A stretch of 55,697 nucleotides of DNA, from assembly GCA_028277885.1 (NCBI GenBank), contig JANQFK010000014.1, forward strand, positions 1-55,697, read 5' to 3'. This document shows positions 31,023-39,624 of this stretch, piece after piece; positions within the stretch are counted from its first letter, which is position 1, and each line of letters opens with the position of its first letter. The notes under the pieces are model-generated. The model saw only the letters and a program-made list of their open reading frames with translations, searched no databases and was not told the origin of the DNA. This stretch comes from Myxococcota bacterium. Its GTDB lineage: Bacteria; Myxococcota_A; UBA9160; UBA6930. The translations under genes were made by a program, and so were the position numbers.

Positions 31023-31318
31023 GCCCTCCGTCCAGAGGTCCCAAGCGTCCGACGCCCGGAGGTGCTACCCAACCGCCGGGCGCGGCAGGTCCACGACCGA
31101 CCCAGTGAAGCGCACGACCGACCCGGTCGCGCAGGCAGCGACGCGCGACCGTCTCGGTCGCGCAGTGGGTGGTGCGTCCGCGCCTCTCAACCTCGCGAAT
31201 CGACGCCGGCGCCGAGGTCGCGGCCGTGAGCTTCACCGGTGCAAGCCCGGCCCGCCGGTGGCGGGCGGGGCGCGCAGCAGCGGCCCGCCTTCGGCGGGCT
31301 GCTGCGGAGTCCAGAAAG
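31023..31318. other. Gene-free interval with tandem hairpins upstream of the MATE gene
   Basis: I see no credible gene in these 296 bases. The interval holds two consecutive look-alike hairpins: GCACGACCG-ACC-CGGTCGCGC (31112-31132, one mismatch) and GCGCGACCG-TCT-CGGTCGCGC (31143-31163, perfect). Further on, the GCCCGCC-TTC-GGCGGGC hairpin (31283-31299) is extended by GCAGCAG/CTGCTGC arms. They look like REP-type elements or a structured leader of the MATE mRNA. Confidence 0.6.
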
Positions 31319-32650
31319 ATGGCCCAACCCGCACGAAGCGGGCCGGCGCTCGGGATCTGGGAGCTGGCCTGGCCCGCGATCCTGGGGAACCTGCTCCACA
31401 GCACCGTCGGACTGATCGACGTCAAGATCGTGGGCTCCCTGGGCGCGCCCGCCGTGGCGGCCGCGACCACGGGGCACCGCATCTTCTTCGTCCTCCAGGC
31501 GGTGATGATGGCGGTGTGCGCCGGCACCACGGCGCTGGTGGCACGGGCCTGGGGGGCGGGGGATCGGGAGGAGGCGGAGCGGGTCACCCGGGCCTCGCTC
31601 TGGGCCTGCATCGTGCTGGCCACGGCCCTGACGGTCCCGGGGGTGGTGTTCGCCGAGGAGCTGGCCGGCGTGTTCCGCCTGGAGGACGAGACCGTCGGTC
31701 TGGCGGCGGTCTTCATCCGCTGGATCTCGCTCTTCAACGCCATGTTCGCGGTGAACTTCGTGATCGGCACCGCGCTGCGCGCCGCCGGCGACACGCGCAC
31801 GCCGCTGTGGATCGGCGCGGGCACCAACGTGGTGAACGTCGCACTGGTCTACGGCCTCGTGTACGGCGCCTTCGGGCTGCCGGCCCTGGGCGTGGCCGGC
31901 GCCGCGATCGGCAACGGCCTCGCCTTCTCCTTCGGCGCCGTCGTCTCGATCTGGCTGTGGGTCCGCAACCACCTGGTGCTGGGCCCCGGTCCGCCGGGGG
32001 CGCTCCAGGGCGAGCGGGTCCGCCAGCTGCTCCGCATCGGCTACCCCGCCGGTCTCGAGCAGGGCGTGTGGCAGATGGGCTTCATCGTGTTCCTCTGGAT
32101 CGTGGCGCTGTACGGCACCGCCCCCTACGCGGCCTACGGGATCGGGGTGAACATCCTGTCCTTCTCGTTCGTGGTGGGCTTCGGCTTCTCCATCGCGGCC
32201 TCCACCCTGGTGGGCCAGCACCTCGGCGCCGAGGACCCGGAGGCGGCGAGCCGCAGCGGCTGGCGCGCCATGGGGCTCTCGGTGGCGGTGATGCTCGTCT
32301 TCGGGACGGCGATCGTGCTCTTCGCCGAGCCCCTGGCCCGCTTCCTGATCGAGGACGACGAGGTGGTTCGCCTCACCGTCGTCTTCATCTACGTGCTGGG
32401 CTCGGTGCAGGTGCTGATGGCGATCGAGTTCTCGCTCTCGGGCGCCCTGCGCGGCGCCGGCGACACCCGATTCCCGCTCTACGCCGTCCTCACCGGCCTG
32501 TTCGGGGTGCGCATCCTGCTGGCCGGGGTGTTCGCGTGGGTGGGCTGGCCGGTCGAATGGGTGTTCGCTGCGCTGATCGGCGACTACATCGTGAAGTCGT
32601 CGATGCTGACGTGGCGGTTTCGGTCGGGGCGGTGGCAGGGGGCGATCTAG
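31319..32650 (+). CDS. MATE family multidrug/cation antiporter
   Basis: A 443-residue membrane protein with about 12 helices in two related halves. It exports drugs or toxic compounds using Na+ or H+ in known MATEs. Family motifs are ELAWPAILGNLLHSTVGLID at the N-terminus, IGTALRAAGDTRTPLW in the first half and its repeat LSGALRGAGDTRFPLYAVLT in the second. The ATG at 31319 is preferred because it gives the normal MATE N-terminus; the frame is open 150 bases upstream without similarity. No clean ribosome site precedes it (AGAAAG only). Hairpin-rich gene-free DNA lies on both sides. Confidence 0.88.
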   Translation: MAQPARSGPALGIWELAWPAILGNLLHSTVGLIDVKIVGSLGAPAVAAATTGHRIFFVLQAVMMAVCAGTTALVARAWGAGDREEAERVTRASLWACIVLATALTVPGVVFAEELAGVFRLEDETVGLAAVFIRWISLFNAMFAVNFVIGTALRAAGDTRTPLWIGAGTNVVNVALVYGLVYGAFGLPALGVAGAAIGNGLAFSFGAVVSIWLWVRNHLVLGPGPPGALQGERVRQLLRIGYPAGLEQGVWQMGFIVFLWIVALYGTAPYAAYGIGVNILSFSFVVGFGFSIAASTLVGQHLGAEDPEAASRSGWRAMGLSVAVMLVFGTAIVLFAEPLARFLIEDDEVVRLTVVFIYVLGSVQVLMAIEFSLSGALRGAGDTRFPLYAVLTGLFGVRILLAGVFAWVGWPVEWVFAALIGDYIVKSSMLTWRFRSGRWQGAI

Positions 32651-33140
32651 GCGCGCTGCATCCGAGTCCGGTCGGCGGGCGGGGGTGCGCTGCTCCGAAT
32701 GGCTCGCGCTCCCGGTTCAGTGGCTCGGTGGCGGTCGAAGGTACTCCCCGTCCTGGTACGGGAGCCGCCAACGCGTGGGGCGCTCCGCTCTAGTTCTCCG
32801 CATCGCACCCCCGCCCGCCGCCGGGCGCGCGCCTGGTGCGCGTCGCCTCCCGCGCGGGCCTTGGGGATCGGGACGCGAGGCTCTCTTGCGAGAGCCTCGC
32901 GTCCGGGGATGCGGGCATTCCGCACGCCCGAACGCAGCCGTAGTCGAGACGCATCGAGCAGGAGAGAGCCCGTGTCTGGCCGCGCGGGAAGCGCGGCCGA
33001 GCGCGCCGCAGGCGCGCGATCGCTCCGCGAGCGCGTCGTCTCGGGACGCAAGCCCGCCTTAGGCGGGCGCGCAGCGGAGGCGGCCGGCCTTGGGGCCGCT
33101 GGAGCGAAGTTCAGCAGGGCGGCCGCGCGCCCCGACGCCC
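32651..33140. repeat. 490-base gene-free interval with an array of perfect hairpins
   Basis: No gene is visible. The interval contains at least four near-consecutive perfect inverted repeats. They are a 15-bp stem (GGACGCGAGGCTCTC, 32871-32885, loop TTGC, partner to 32904), GGCCGCGC/GCGCGGCC (32978-32998), GCGCGCC/GGCGCGC (33001-33017) and GCCCGCC/GGCGGGC (33052-33068). The last shares the string GCAAGCCCG...GGCGGGCG...CGCGCAGC with the interval upstream of the MATE gene. This fits a REP/BIME-like repeat family or a structured RNA; the first stem is a possible terminator for the MATE gene. Confidence 0.6.
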
Positions 33141-34550
33141 CTAGTGCAGGAACCGCCGGTACCGGTCCACGAAGCTCGACGCCAATGCGTCGGCGTCCTC
33201 GATGCCGAGGGCTCTCGCGTACTGGACCACGTAGCCGCGGACGTAGACCTCGGGCGGGAGGCGGTCGAAGCGCTCGTTCTCGATGTGCTCGAGGTGGCGG
33301 ATCCGGGTGCGGCGGTAGAGCTCGGGGAGCTCGAGGGCGAGCTCGATGCGGCGGCGGCGCAGGGAGGCGCCGGGCCGGTCGAGGTCGATGGGCTCGAGGG
33401 CGCTGCGGTCGACGCGGCGCCGGGGGGCGGGAGCCGGCCGGGGCGCCCCCTCGCGCTCCGGGGCCGCGGGGTTCGCGGCGGCGCTGCGGGCTCCGAGGCG
33501 CGTCGGGGCGGGGGAGGGCGTGCCGTCCTCGAGCTCGAGCACGTCGTCGGCCTCGGGATCCATCGCGCAGGGCAGCAGGTCGGTGTCGGTGCGGCTCAGG
33601 AGCCGCACCCCGACGGACTCGAGGTCCATGGAGAACGCGCAGCTCGGGAACAGGTCGAGCACGGGGCGTCGCTGGCCCACGGCCACCCGCACCGACTCGT
33701 CGCGCTCGAGGGTGCCCAGGTACTCGATGCTGGTGCCGAGGTAGCTCGCGCAGGCGCTGCGGATCTCGTGGCCGAGCTTGCGGTGGGCCGCGGTGCGGGC
33801 CTGGTTGACCAGCAGCAGGGGCTGGAAGTCCTTCACCCGCTGGCGCAGGGCCTCGCCCGCCGAGGAGTCGAGCTCCGAGACCGCATCGACCAGGTCGCGG
33901 GGGCTGCGGATGCGCTGGCGCGACTTCGCCTCGAGCACCCGGGTGATGGCCGCCTTCACGGGCGACTGCTTGGCGGCGCCGCTCATGGAGCGGAAGAAGG
34001 CCGACTTGAGGAAGTGGTAGGCGTTCTCGATGGAGGTCGGCTCGGGCACCACGACCAGGATGGGGTGCCGGGCCTCGAGGAAGAAGTCGAGCACGTTGAA
34101 GGCGCTGCCGGCGCTGAGGTCCAGCACCACGTGGTCGGCGTCGAGGGTGCGGACCTGGCGCAGCAGGCGCTGCTTCTGGGCGTGGCGCGGGTTCGCCATG
34201 CCGATCAGCGCGCGCGAGCCGCTGATGAGCCGCAGGTTCGGCTCCGGGGTCTCGACCATCACGTCCTCGAGGTGCTCGACCTCGCGGTTCAGGAAGTCCG
34301 AGAGGGTGCGGGCCGGACCGTCCACGCCCAGCAGGGTGTGGAGGTTCGCGGCGCCGAGGTCCGCGTCCACCACCACCGTGCGGCGTCCGCGCCGCGCCAG
34401 GGCGACGCCGAGGTTGGAGGTGACGACGGACTTGCCGACGCCGCCCTTGCCCCCGCCGATGGCCCAGATGACCGGCGAGCCCTGGGGCCGCCGGGGCCTC
34501 CGTGCGCCCTTCGCCGACTTCTTCGCACCCTTCGCTTCCGCTCTTGCCAT
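33141..34550 (-). CDS. MinD/ParA-like ATPase fused to a C-terminal RodZ-type HTH domain
   Basis: A 469-residue fusion. Residues ~24-300 are a deviant-Walker ATPase (AIGGGKGGVGKSVVTSNLGV with the signature Lys, VVDADLGAANLH, VLDLSAGSAFNVLDFF), closest in style to FlhG/MinD. A ~80-residue Pro/Arg linker follows. The C-terminal ~75 residues are a Cro/RodZ-type helix-turn-helix (GASLRRRRIELALELPELYR, then LPPEVYVRGYVVQYARALG). Such fusions occur in deltaproteobacteria and suggest positioning of a polar structure combined with DNA binding or MreB contact. ATG at 34550 is preceded by GGGGGA; GTG two codons upstream is an alternative. It diverges from the SDR gene. Confidence 0.85.
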   Translation of the reverse strand: MARAEAKGAKKSAKGARRPRRPQGSPVIWAIGGGKGGVGKSVVTSNLGVALARRGRRTVVVDADLGAANLHTLLGVDGPARTLSDFLNREVEHLEDVMVETPEPNLRLISGSRALIGMANPRHAQKQRLLRQVRTLDADHVVLDLSAGSAFNVLDFFLEARHPILVVVPEPTSIENAYHFLKSAFFRSMSGAAKQSPVKAAITRVLEAKSRQRIRSPRDLVDAVSELDSSAGEALRQRVKDFQPLLLVNQARTAAHRKLGHEIRSACASYLGTSIEYLGTLERDESVRVAVGQRRPVLDLFPSCAFSMDLESVGVRLLSRTDTDLLPCAMDPEADDVLELEDGTPSPAPTRLGARSAAANPAAPEREGAPRPAPAPRRRVDRSALEPIDLDRPGASLRRRRIELALELPELYRRTRIRHLEHIENERFDRLPPEVYVRGYVVQYARALGIEDADALASSFVDRYRRFLH

Positions 34551-34739
34551 GGCCACGGATCCCCCGTCGATCGTCTCGTGAGTGGCCGTGCCGCCCCGGG
34601 ACGTGACGGCGGGACGCGGGGCCCGCGGCGACGGGCCCTTGGGGCCCGGCCTGCACGGAAGCTGCGCGCGGGGCGCGCGCCCGGTCCCCCACGGGAGGCG
34701 AGGTATGCTCCCGGCTGCCCCCACCAGGAAGGAGCCCCC

Positions 34740-35567
34740 ATGTCGCCCTCCCCGCCCCTCTCGGGCCGCACCGCCATCGTGACCGGCGCCTCGAGCGGCA
34801 TCGGCCGCGCCATCGCGCTCGAGCTCGGTCGGGCCGGCGCCCACGTGTTCCTCTCCGGCCGCAGCCGGGAGCCCATGGACGCCACCGCGAAGCAGATCGA
34901 GCAGGCCGGCGGGCGGGCCGGCGTGGTGGTGGCGGACCTGCGCGACGAGGGGCAGGTGCAGGACCTGGTGGCCGAGGCGGTGCGCGAGACCGGGCGACTC
35001 GACGTCATGGTCAACAACGCGGGCCTCTCCCATCCGGCCGGCATCGTGGACGGAAGCCCCGGCGAGTGGCGGGAGATGCTGGAGCTGAACGTCCTCTCCC
35101 TGCTGGTGGGCTGCCAGGCGGCGGTGCGCGCCATGCGGGCCTGCGGGGCCGAGGGCCACATCGTGAACGTCTCCTCCATCGCGGCCCAGCGGCGCGACTC
35201 GGGCGTGTACGGCGCCACCAAGCACGCCGTCAACTGCATCTCCGCCACGCTTCGCACGGAGCTCGAGGAGGACTCGATCCGGGTGGTGAACGTGATGCCC
35301 GGCGCCATCGCGACCAACTTCGCGCGCAACTTCGACCCGGAGTTCGTGAAGGGCTTCGCGAAGATGAGCGGCGTCGGCGAGGACGTGGAGGTCACCCGGG
35401 GCGAGAAGCTGCCCGACGACGTGATCGAGGCGCTCCAGCCCAAGATGAAGCAGCTGCTCGGCAACGCCGAGGACGTGGCGAAGGCGGTGCTCTACGCCGT
35501 CACCCAGCCCATCGAGGTGAACGTCGCCGAGATCGTGGTCCGCCCGCCGAAGCAGCTGAACCTGTAG
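34740..35567 (+). CDS. Short-chain dehydrogenase/reductase
   Basis: Classical SDR of 275 residues. The NAD(P)-binding TGASSGIGRAIALELG is followed by NNAG, a Ser in the VNVSSIAAQRRDSG region and the catalytic YGATKHAV (YxxxK). The cytosolic oxidoreductase has an unknown alcohol or ketone substrate. The ATG at 34740 has AAGGAG six bases upstream; the frame is open far upstream without SDR features. It faces the P450 gene tail to tail, with a shared hairpin terminator between them. Confidence 0.9.
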   Translation: MSPSPPLSGRTAIVTGASSGIGRAIALELGRAGAHVFLSGRSREPMDATAKQIEQAGGRAGVVVADLRDEGQVQDLVAEAVRETGRLDVMVNNAGLSHPAGIVDGSPGEWREMLELNVLSLLVGCQAAVRAMRACGAEGHIVNVSSIAAQRRDSGVYGATKHAVNCISATLRTELEEDSIRVVNVMPGAIATNFARNFDPEFVKGFAKMSGVGEDVEVTRGEKLPDDVIEALQPKMKQLLGNAEDVAKAVLYAVTQPIEVNVAEIVVRPPKQLNL

Positions 35568-35580
35568 GCGAGGGCGGCCA

Positions 35581-35613
35581 GGAGGCCGACCCCGGAAGGG
35601 TCGGCGTGCCTCC
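35581..35613. terminator. Bidirectional hairpin between SDR and P450 genes
   Basis: GGAGGC (35581-35586) pairs with GCCTCC (35608-35613), and CGACCC (35587-35592) with GGGTCG (35598-35603), across a CGGAA loop with a four-base bulge. There is no U-run. It starts with the same GGAGGCCGAC string as the hairpin at 44053 between another convergent pair, which suggests a common terminator type in this genome. Confidence 0.55.
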
Positions 35614-36842
35614 TAGGCGCGGGCGGGGCGCAGCCGGTAGCGGATCGGCATGCGCTTCACGCCGCCGAGGAAGCTCGAGCGCAGCCGGTCCACGGGGCCG
35701 GCCAGCTCGACGCTCTCGATGCGCTCGGCGAGCTGCCGGAAGAAGATGCGCAGCTCGAGGCGGGCCAGGTTCGCTCCCAGGCAGAAGTGCTCCCCCACCC
35801 CGAAGGCGATGTGGCGGTTCGGGTGGCGGTCGATGCGGAACGCGAAGGGGTCCCGGAAGACCTCCTCGTCGCGGTTCGCCGACGGGTAGAACAGGCACAG
35901 CGACTGCCCGGCGCGGATCTTCCTGCCACGCAGCTCGCAGTCCTCGGCCGCGGTGCGGCAGAACTGGATCACCGGGGTGGTCCAGCGCACGATCTCCTCC
36001 ACCGCGTGGTTCACCAGGCCCGCATCCGCCTTCAGCCGGGCCAGCTGGTCGGGGTTCTCGATCAGCGCCAGGAGCCCTCCGCTCATGGCGTTGCGGGTGG
36101 TCTCGTTGCCGGCGACGACGATCAGGAAGTAGTAGGAGAGCAGCTCGAGGGCCGGCAGGTGCGCGTCGTCGAGGTGCGCGTTGGCGATCAGGCTGGTGAC
36201 GTCGTCGGTGGGGCGCTCGCGGCGCTCCTCCACCATGGCGATGAAGTAGCCGAAGAGCTCGTTGCGGGCCCGGGCCACGGTGTCGACCGGGGCGTCCCCG
36301 GGCTGCTGGAACTCGGGGTCCGCGGCGCCGGCGATCTGGTTGGTCCAGCGGAACAGCGTGCGCCAGTCCTCACGCGGCACGCCCAGCACGTCGGCGAGCA
36401 CGGCCAGGGGCAGCGGCGCCGAGACCCGCTGCACGAAGTCGCCCTCGCGCTCGCCGCCGTCCCCCGCCGCCTCGTCGAGCAGGTCCTTCGCGATGCGCTC
36501 GACGCCCGGCGCCAGGGCCCGCACCGCCCGGGGCGTGAAGCGCGCGCTCGCGATGCGCCGGTAGCGGCCGTGGTCCGGCGGGTCCATGTTGAGCAGGTGG
36601 CGCGCGAGGTTGGCGTCCCCGGAGTCGTCGCCGCCCCCCACGCCGGGGAAGACCGCCAGACGCGGTCCGTTCAGGAAGCGCTCGGGCTGGCGGGAGATCC
36701 AGCGGATGTCGGCGTGCTTCGTGATCGCCCAGAACGGGTTGATGACGCCGCGGTCCACCCAGTGCACCGGGTCCTCGCGCCGCAGGCGCGCCCAGGCCTC
36801 GTGGGGGTAGCCGTCGGCCTCGTAGGTCTCGGGGCCGATCAC
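35613..36842 (-). CDS. Cytochrome P450
   Basis: Soluble bacterial P450 of 409 residues. The heme-binding loop AFGVGEHFCLGANLA has its axial Cys near residue 354. The I-helix oxygen-activation segment is VVAGNETTRNAMSGGL, and the PNRHIAFG approach is also typical. It resembles CYPs acting on steroids, terpenes or fatty acids, but the substrate cannot be told. The GTG at 36842 is the first start in frame; MIGPETYEADGYPHEAWARL is a normal P450 N-terminus. Redox partners (ferredoxin and reductase) are not in the window. Confidence 0.92.
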   Translation of the reverse strand: MIGPETYEADGYPHEAWARLRREDPVHWVDRGVINPFWAITKHADIRWISRQPERFLNGPRLAVFPGVGGGDDSGDANLARHLLNMDPPDHGRYRRIASARFTPRAVRALAPGVERIAKDLLDEAAGDGGEREGDFVQRVSAPLPLAVLADVLGVPREDWRTLFRWTNQIAGAADPEFQQPGDAPVDTVARARNELFGYFIAMVEERRERPTDDVTSLIANAHLDDAHLPALELLSYYFLIVVAGNETTRNAMSGGLLALIENPDQLARLKADAGLVNHAVEEIVRWTTPVIQFCRTAAEDCELRGRKIRAGQSLCLFYPSANRDEEVFRDPFAFRIDRHPNRHIAFGVGEHFCLGANLARLELRIFFRQLAERIESVELAGPVDRLRSSFLGGVKRMPIRYRLRPARA

Positions 36843-36980
36843 GTCGAGGGTGTCGAGGGCGGGGGCGGCCAGGGCTCCACTCCGGCGCGGCAGGGCTCAG
36901 GGCAGGGCTCAGTGTAGGGGCGGGCAGGGCGGCCCTGCCACGCTCGGGCGTCCGCCGGGGCGAGCGCTAGCCTCGCTCCG

Positions 36981-37529
36981 ATGCGAGGAGCCCCGACGTC
37001 GCGAGGCCGGCTGCTGCTGGCGGCGCTCGCCTCGCTGGCGCTGCTGGGCGGCAGCTCCGGCCCGCCGCTCTCCGGCGACTTCGCGCGGCGCTATCGCGTC
37101 CTCGAGGAGCCCCAGCCCGCGCCGGAGTACGCGTTCCAGGACGCCGAGGGACGCGACCACGCCCTCACCGAGTTCGAGGGCCGGGTGGTGATCGCGATGT
37201 TCTGGGCCACCTGGTGCGGGGTGTGTGCGAAGGAGATGCCGAAGCTCGACCGCGTGCAGGCCCGCTTCGCCGACGACGGGCTCGTGGTGGCCCCCCTCGC
37301 CCAGGACGGGGACACGGAAGAGATCCGCGCCTGGCTCGCGCGGCGCGGCGTCGAGCACCTGCCGATCTACCGGGATCCCGTGATCGGCTCCCTGCTCGGC
37401 ATCCGCGGCGTGCCCACCACGTTCCTGATCGACAAGGCGGGCCGGATGGTCGGCGTCGTCCAGGGTGGCGCGCCCTGGGACTCGCCCGAGGCCACGGCGC
37501 TGCTGCGCCACTACCTCGACGCGTCCTGA
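36981..37529 (+). CDS. TlpA-like periplasmic thiol-disulfide oxidoreductase
   Basis: A thioredoxin-fold protein of 182 residues with an N-terminal signal peptide or anchor (LLLAALASLALLGGSSG). It has the redox motif FWATWCGVCAKEMPKL and the cis-Pro loop RGVPTTFLIDKAGRMVG, typical of TlpA/ResA proteins that keep periplasmic Cys residues reduced, often for cytochrome maturation. It diverges from the P450 gene across 138 bases; GCTAGCCT at 36966-36973 is a possible -10 box. Its 3' end overlaps the convergent fusion gene by 19 bases. Confidence 0.88.
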   Translation: MRGAPTSRGRLLLAALASLALLGGSSGPPLSGDFARRYRVLEEPQPAPEYAFQDAEGRDHALTEFEGRVVIAMFWATWCGVCAKEMPKLDRVQARFADDGLVVAPLAQDGDTEEIRAWLARRGVEHLPIYRDPVIGSLLGIRGVPTTFLIDKAGRMVGVVQGGAPWDSPEATALLRHYLDAS

Positions 37530-39046
37530 GCCCGGTCCGCGGTCTCTCCGGGATCCGGCGCGACCCGGATCACGATCTTCCCGCGCGCCCGGCCGGTCTC
37601 GGAGTAGGCGAGGGCCTCGGCGGTGGCGGCGAGGGGGACCACGCGGTCGACCACGGCCCGGATGCGGCCCGCCTCCACCAGCCGCCCCACCTCCGCGAGG
37701 GCGCGGCCGTCGGGCGCGAACACGGACCAGTGGTAGCCGCGCCCGTGCCCGAAGCGCTGCACCGCCTTGCGGGCGGCGAGCCGGGCGCCCGCCGCCAGGA
37801 CGCCGGGCAGCAGCCCCCAGCGGTCCGTGAGCGCCAGGAGCGGGTGCACGAGGGAGACGTACTGCGCGCCGCGGCCCTCGGCGAGGACGCCCAGGGAGGC
37901 GGCCTCGTCGTCGTCGCCGAGGGTGTCGATCACCAGGTCGAGATCGCGCAGCTCGCGGGCATAGTCCTCGCGGGTGTAGTCGATCACCCGGTCGGCGCCG
38001 AGCTCGCGCACCCACTCGACGTTCCGCGTGCTGCAGGTGGTCGCCACCCAGGCTCCCCAGGCCTTGAGGAGCTGGACCGCGAAGTGGCCGACGCCGCCCG
38101 AGCCGGCGTGGACGAGGGCGCGCAGCGAGGCCGCCCGCTCCGGCCCGACGCCCGCCCGCTCGAGGGCGCTCCAGGTCGTGAGCGCCACGTAGGGCAGGGC
38201 GGCCGCCTCCTCCCAGGAGAGCGTCGCGGGCTTCGGGGCCAGCTCGCCGCTGCGCACGGCGACGAGCTCCGCCCAGGCGCCGTCGCGGAAGGCGTCGGGT
38301 GCGCCCCAGACCGCGTCGCCCGGCCGGAAGCGCCGCACCCCGCTCCCCACCCCCACCACCACGCCGGCGAGGTCGTGGCCCAGCACCAGGGGCGGCAGCG
38401 CGCCCCGGCGCGCGAAGACGCGCCGCCCGTAGCCGTCCCGGCGGCGCCAGTCGATGGGGTTCACCGAGCTCGTCACCACCCGCACCAGCACGTCGTCGGC
38501 ACGCAGCTCCGGGAGCGGGGCGTCCTCGACGAGGCGCAGCCCCTCGTCGCCCGCCGCGTAGGCCTCGAGGCGCAGCGCGCGCATGCCCTCCTGGGGCAGC
38601 TCGAGCCGGCGCTTCAGGTTCTCGAGGCCCTGGACGGCCCGGGCGCCGAGCACGCGCCGCGCGAGGGGCAGCACGCCGATCCGCAGCCAGGCCGCCTCGT
38701 TGCCGCTGCGGCAGGTCCACTGGACGCGGGTGTGGCCGTCGCCCACGTCCCGCAGGTCGAAGTCCACGCGCGGGCTCACCGGGGCCAGGTCGCTCTGGAT
38801 CGCGAGCTTCTCGCCCGGCACCGACTCGACGACCTCCACGCGCGTGCGCGCCTCGCCCCCCCGTAGCGGCAGCAGGGCGCGCTCCGCGTAGCGCTTGCCC
38901 ACGGTCCCCGCGGCGAGGTCGTCCTCGGGGCGCATCTCGAGCACACCCGGGAAGAAGCTCGGCACCCGCTCGAGGTCGACGAGGAAGTCCCAGACCTCGT
39001 CGACGGGACGCTCGATCCGGACCGAGTGGCGGGCGATGGGGACCAT
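37511..39046 (-). CDS. SRPBCC (START-like) domain fused to an alcohol dehydrogenase/quinone reductase domain
   Basis: A single 511-residue frame with two parts. Residues 1-~150 are an SRPBCC/polyketide-cyclase-type lipid-binding fold (VPIARHSVRIERPVDEVWDF, SFFPGVLEMRPEDD). Residues ~155-511 are a zinc-independent medium-chain dehydrogenase/quinone oxidoreductase (SSVNPIDWRRRDGYG, the Rossmann HAGSGGVGHFAVQLLKAWGA). An internal ATG at the start of the second part has AGGAGGG almost touching it, so the dehydrogenase might also be made alone. The pairing suggests handling of a hydrophobic ketone or quinone, which is inference. Confidence 0.82.
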   Translation of the reverse strand: MVPIARHSVRIERPVDEVWDFLVDLERVPSFFPGVLEMRPEDDLAAGTVGKRYAERALLPLRGGEARTRVEVVESVPGEKLAIQSDLAPVSPRVDFDLRDVGDGHTRVQWTCRSGNEAAWLRIGVLPLARRVLGARAVQGLENLKRRLELPQEGMRALRLEAYAAGDEGLRLVEDAPLPELRADDVLVRVVTSSVNPIDWRRRDGYGRRVFARRGALPPLVLGHDLAGVVVGVGSGVRRFRPGDAVWGAPDAFRDGAWAELVAVRSGELAPKPATLSWEEAAALPYVALTTWSALERAGVGPERAASLRALVHAGSGGVGHFAVQLLKAWGAWVATTCSTRNVEWVRELGADRVIDYTREDYARELRDLDLVIDTLGDDDEAASLGVLAEGRGAQYVSLVHPLLALTDRWGLLPGVLAAGARLAARKAVQRFGHGRGYHWSVFAPDGRALAEVGRLVEAGRIRAVVDRVVPLAATAEALAYSETGRARGKIVIRVAPDPGETADRAQDASR

Positions 39047-39110
39047 GCTGGCCGGGACACTACCCCAGCCGGGCGGAGTCTCCGGCGGCGGGCGCCGGGG
39101 GGGGGTCGGC

Positions 39111-39416
39111 TCAGGACTCCCCGGCGTGCTCGTGGATGGTGTTCTGGGCGAGCACGAGCCGCCGGTGCACCTCGTCGAGGGCGGCGGAGAGGTCCATCCA
39201 GTTCACGCGGCCGCCCTGGAAGAGCTGCTCGGCGGCGGAGAGCTCCTGGCGCGCGTCGAGCAGCTGCTCGCGCAGTCGGTGCTGGGCCACGGGACCGAGC
39301 AGTCCGTTGGACGCGGCGGGGCAGGAGACCAGGGAGACGAGCTGACCAGCCCGGTTCACGTGCACTTCATGACGCCCGCCGCAGTCGCTGCAGTCGAGAA
39401 GTCCGATGCGTCGCAT
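39111..39416 (-). CDS. Small protein with N-terminal CxxC zinc-ribbon-like motif and helical C-terminus
   Basis: A 101-residue protein I do not recognise. It begins RRIGLLDCSDCGGRHEVHVN, a CxxC knuckle, followed by SCPAASN. From about residue 40 it is a helical stretch (HRLREQLLDARQELSAAEQL) that could be a coiled coil. ATG at 39416 is chosen because AAGGAGG lies seven bases upstream; a longer frame exists but lacks that site. A perfect inverted repeat (39553-39572) lies about 135 bases upstream. No function is proposed. Confidence 0.65.
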   Translation of the reverse strand: MRRIGLLDCSDCGGRHEVHVNRAGQLVSLVSCPAASNGLLGPVAQHRLREQLLDARQELSAAEQLFQGGRVNWMDLSAALDEVHRRLVLAQNTIHEHAGES

Positions 39417-39552
39417 GAGGGTGCCTCCTTGGCGAGAACGCCCGCCGAGGGAGCAAGCCCCGTGCCGAGGAGGCCCGGAAGCCCCTCTCGCGCGCGCAGG
39501 AAGGCGGCCCAGCCGCGCGGCGCGGCTCGGGAAGCCCCGGCTTCGCCCCGCA

Positions 39553-39572
39553 CTGCGCAATCCATTGCGCAG
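39553..39572. promoter_or_regulatory. Perfect inverted repeat CTGCGCAAT-CC-ATTGCGCAG
   Basis: This 9-base inverted repeat with a 2-base spacer lies in the 208-base gap between the glycosyltransferase 3' end and the small CxxC protein, both on the minus strand. It may be an operator for the small gene. As RNA its 2-base loop is too tight for a strong terminator. The call rests on symmetry only. Confidence 0.45.
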
Positions 39573-39624
39573 CGGGAAGCCCGTTACCCAGCTGGTCCGA
39601 TCGGGGTGCGTCCCGGGGCCCGCC

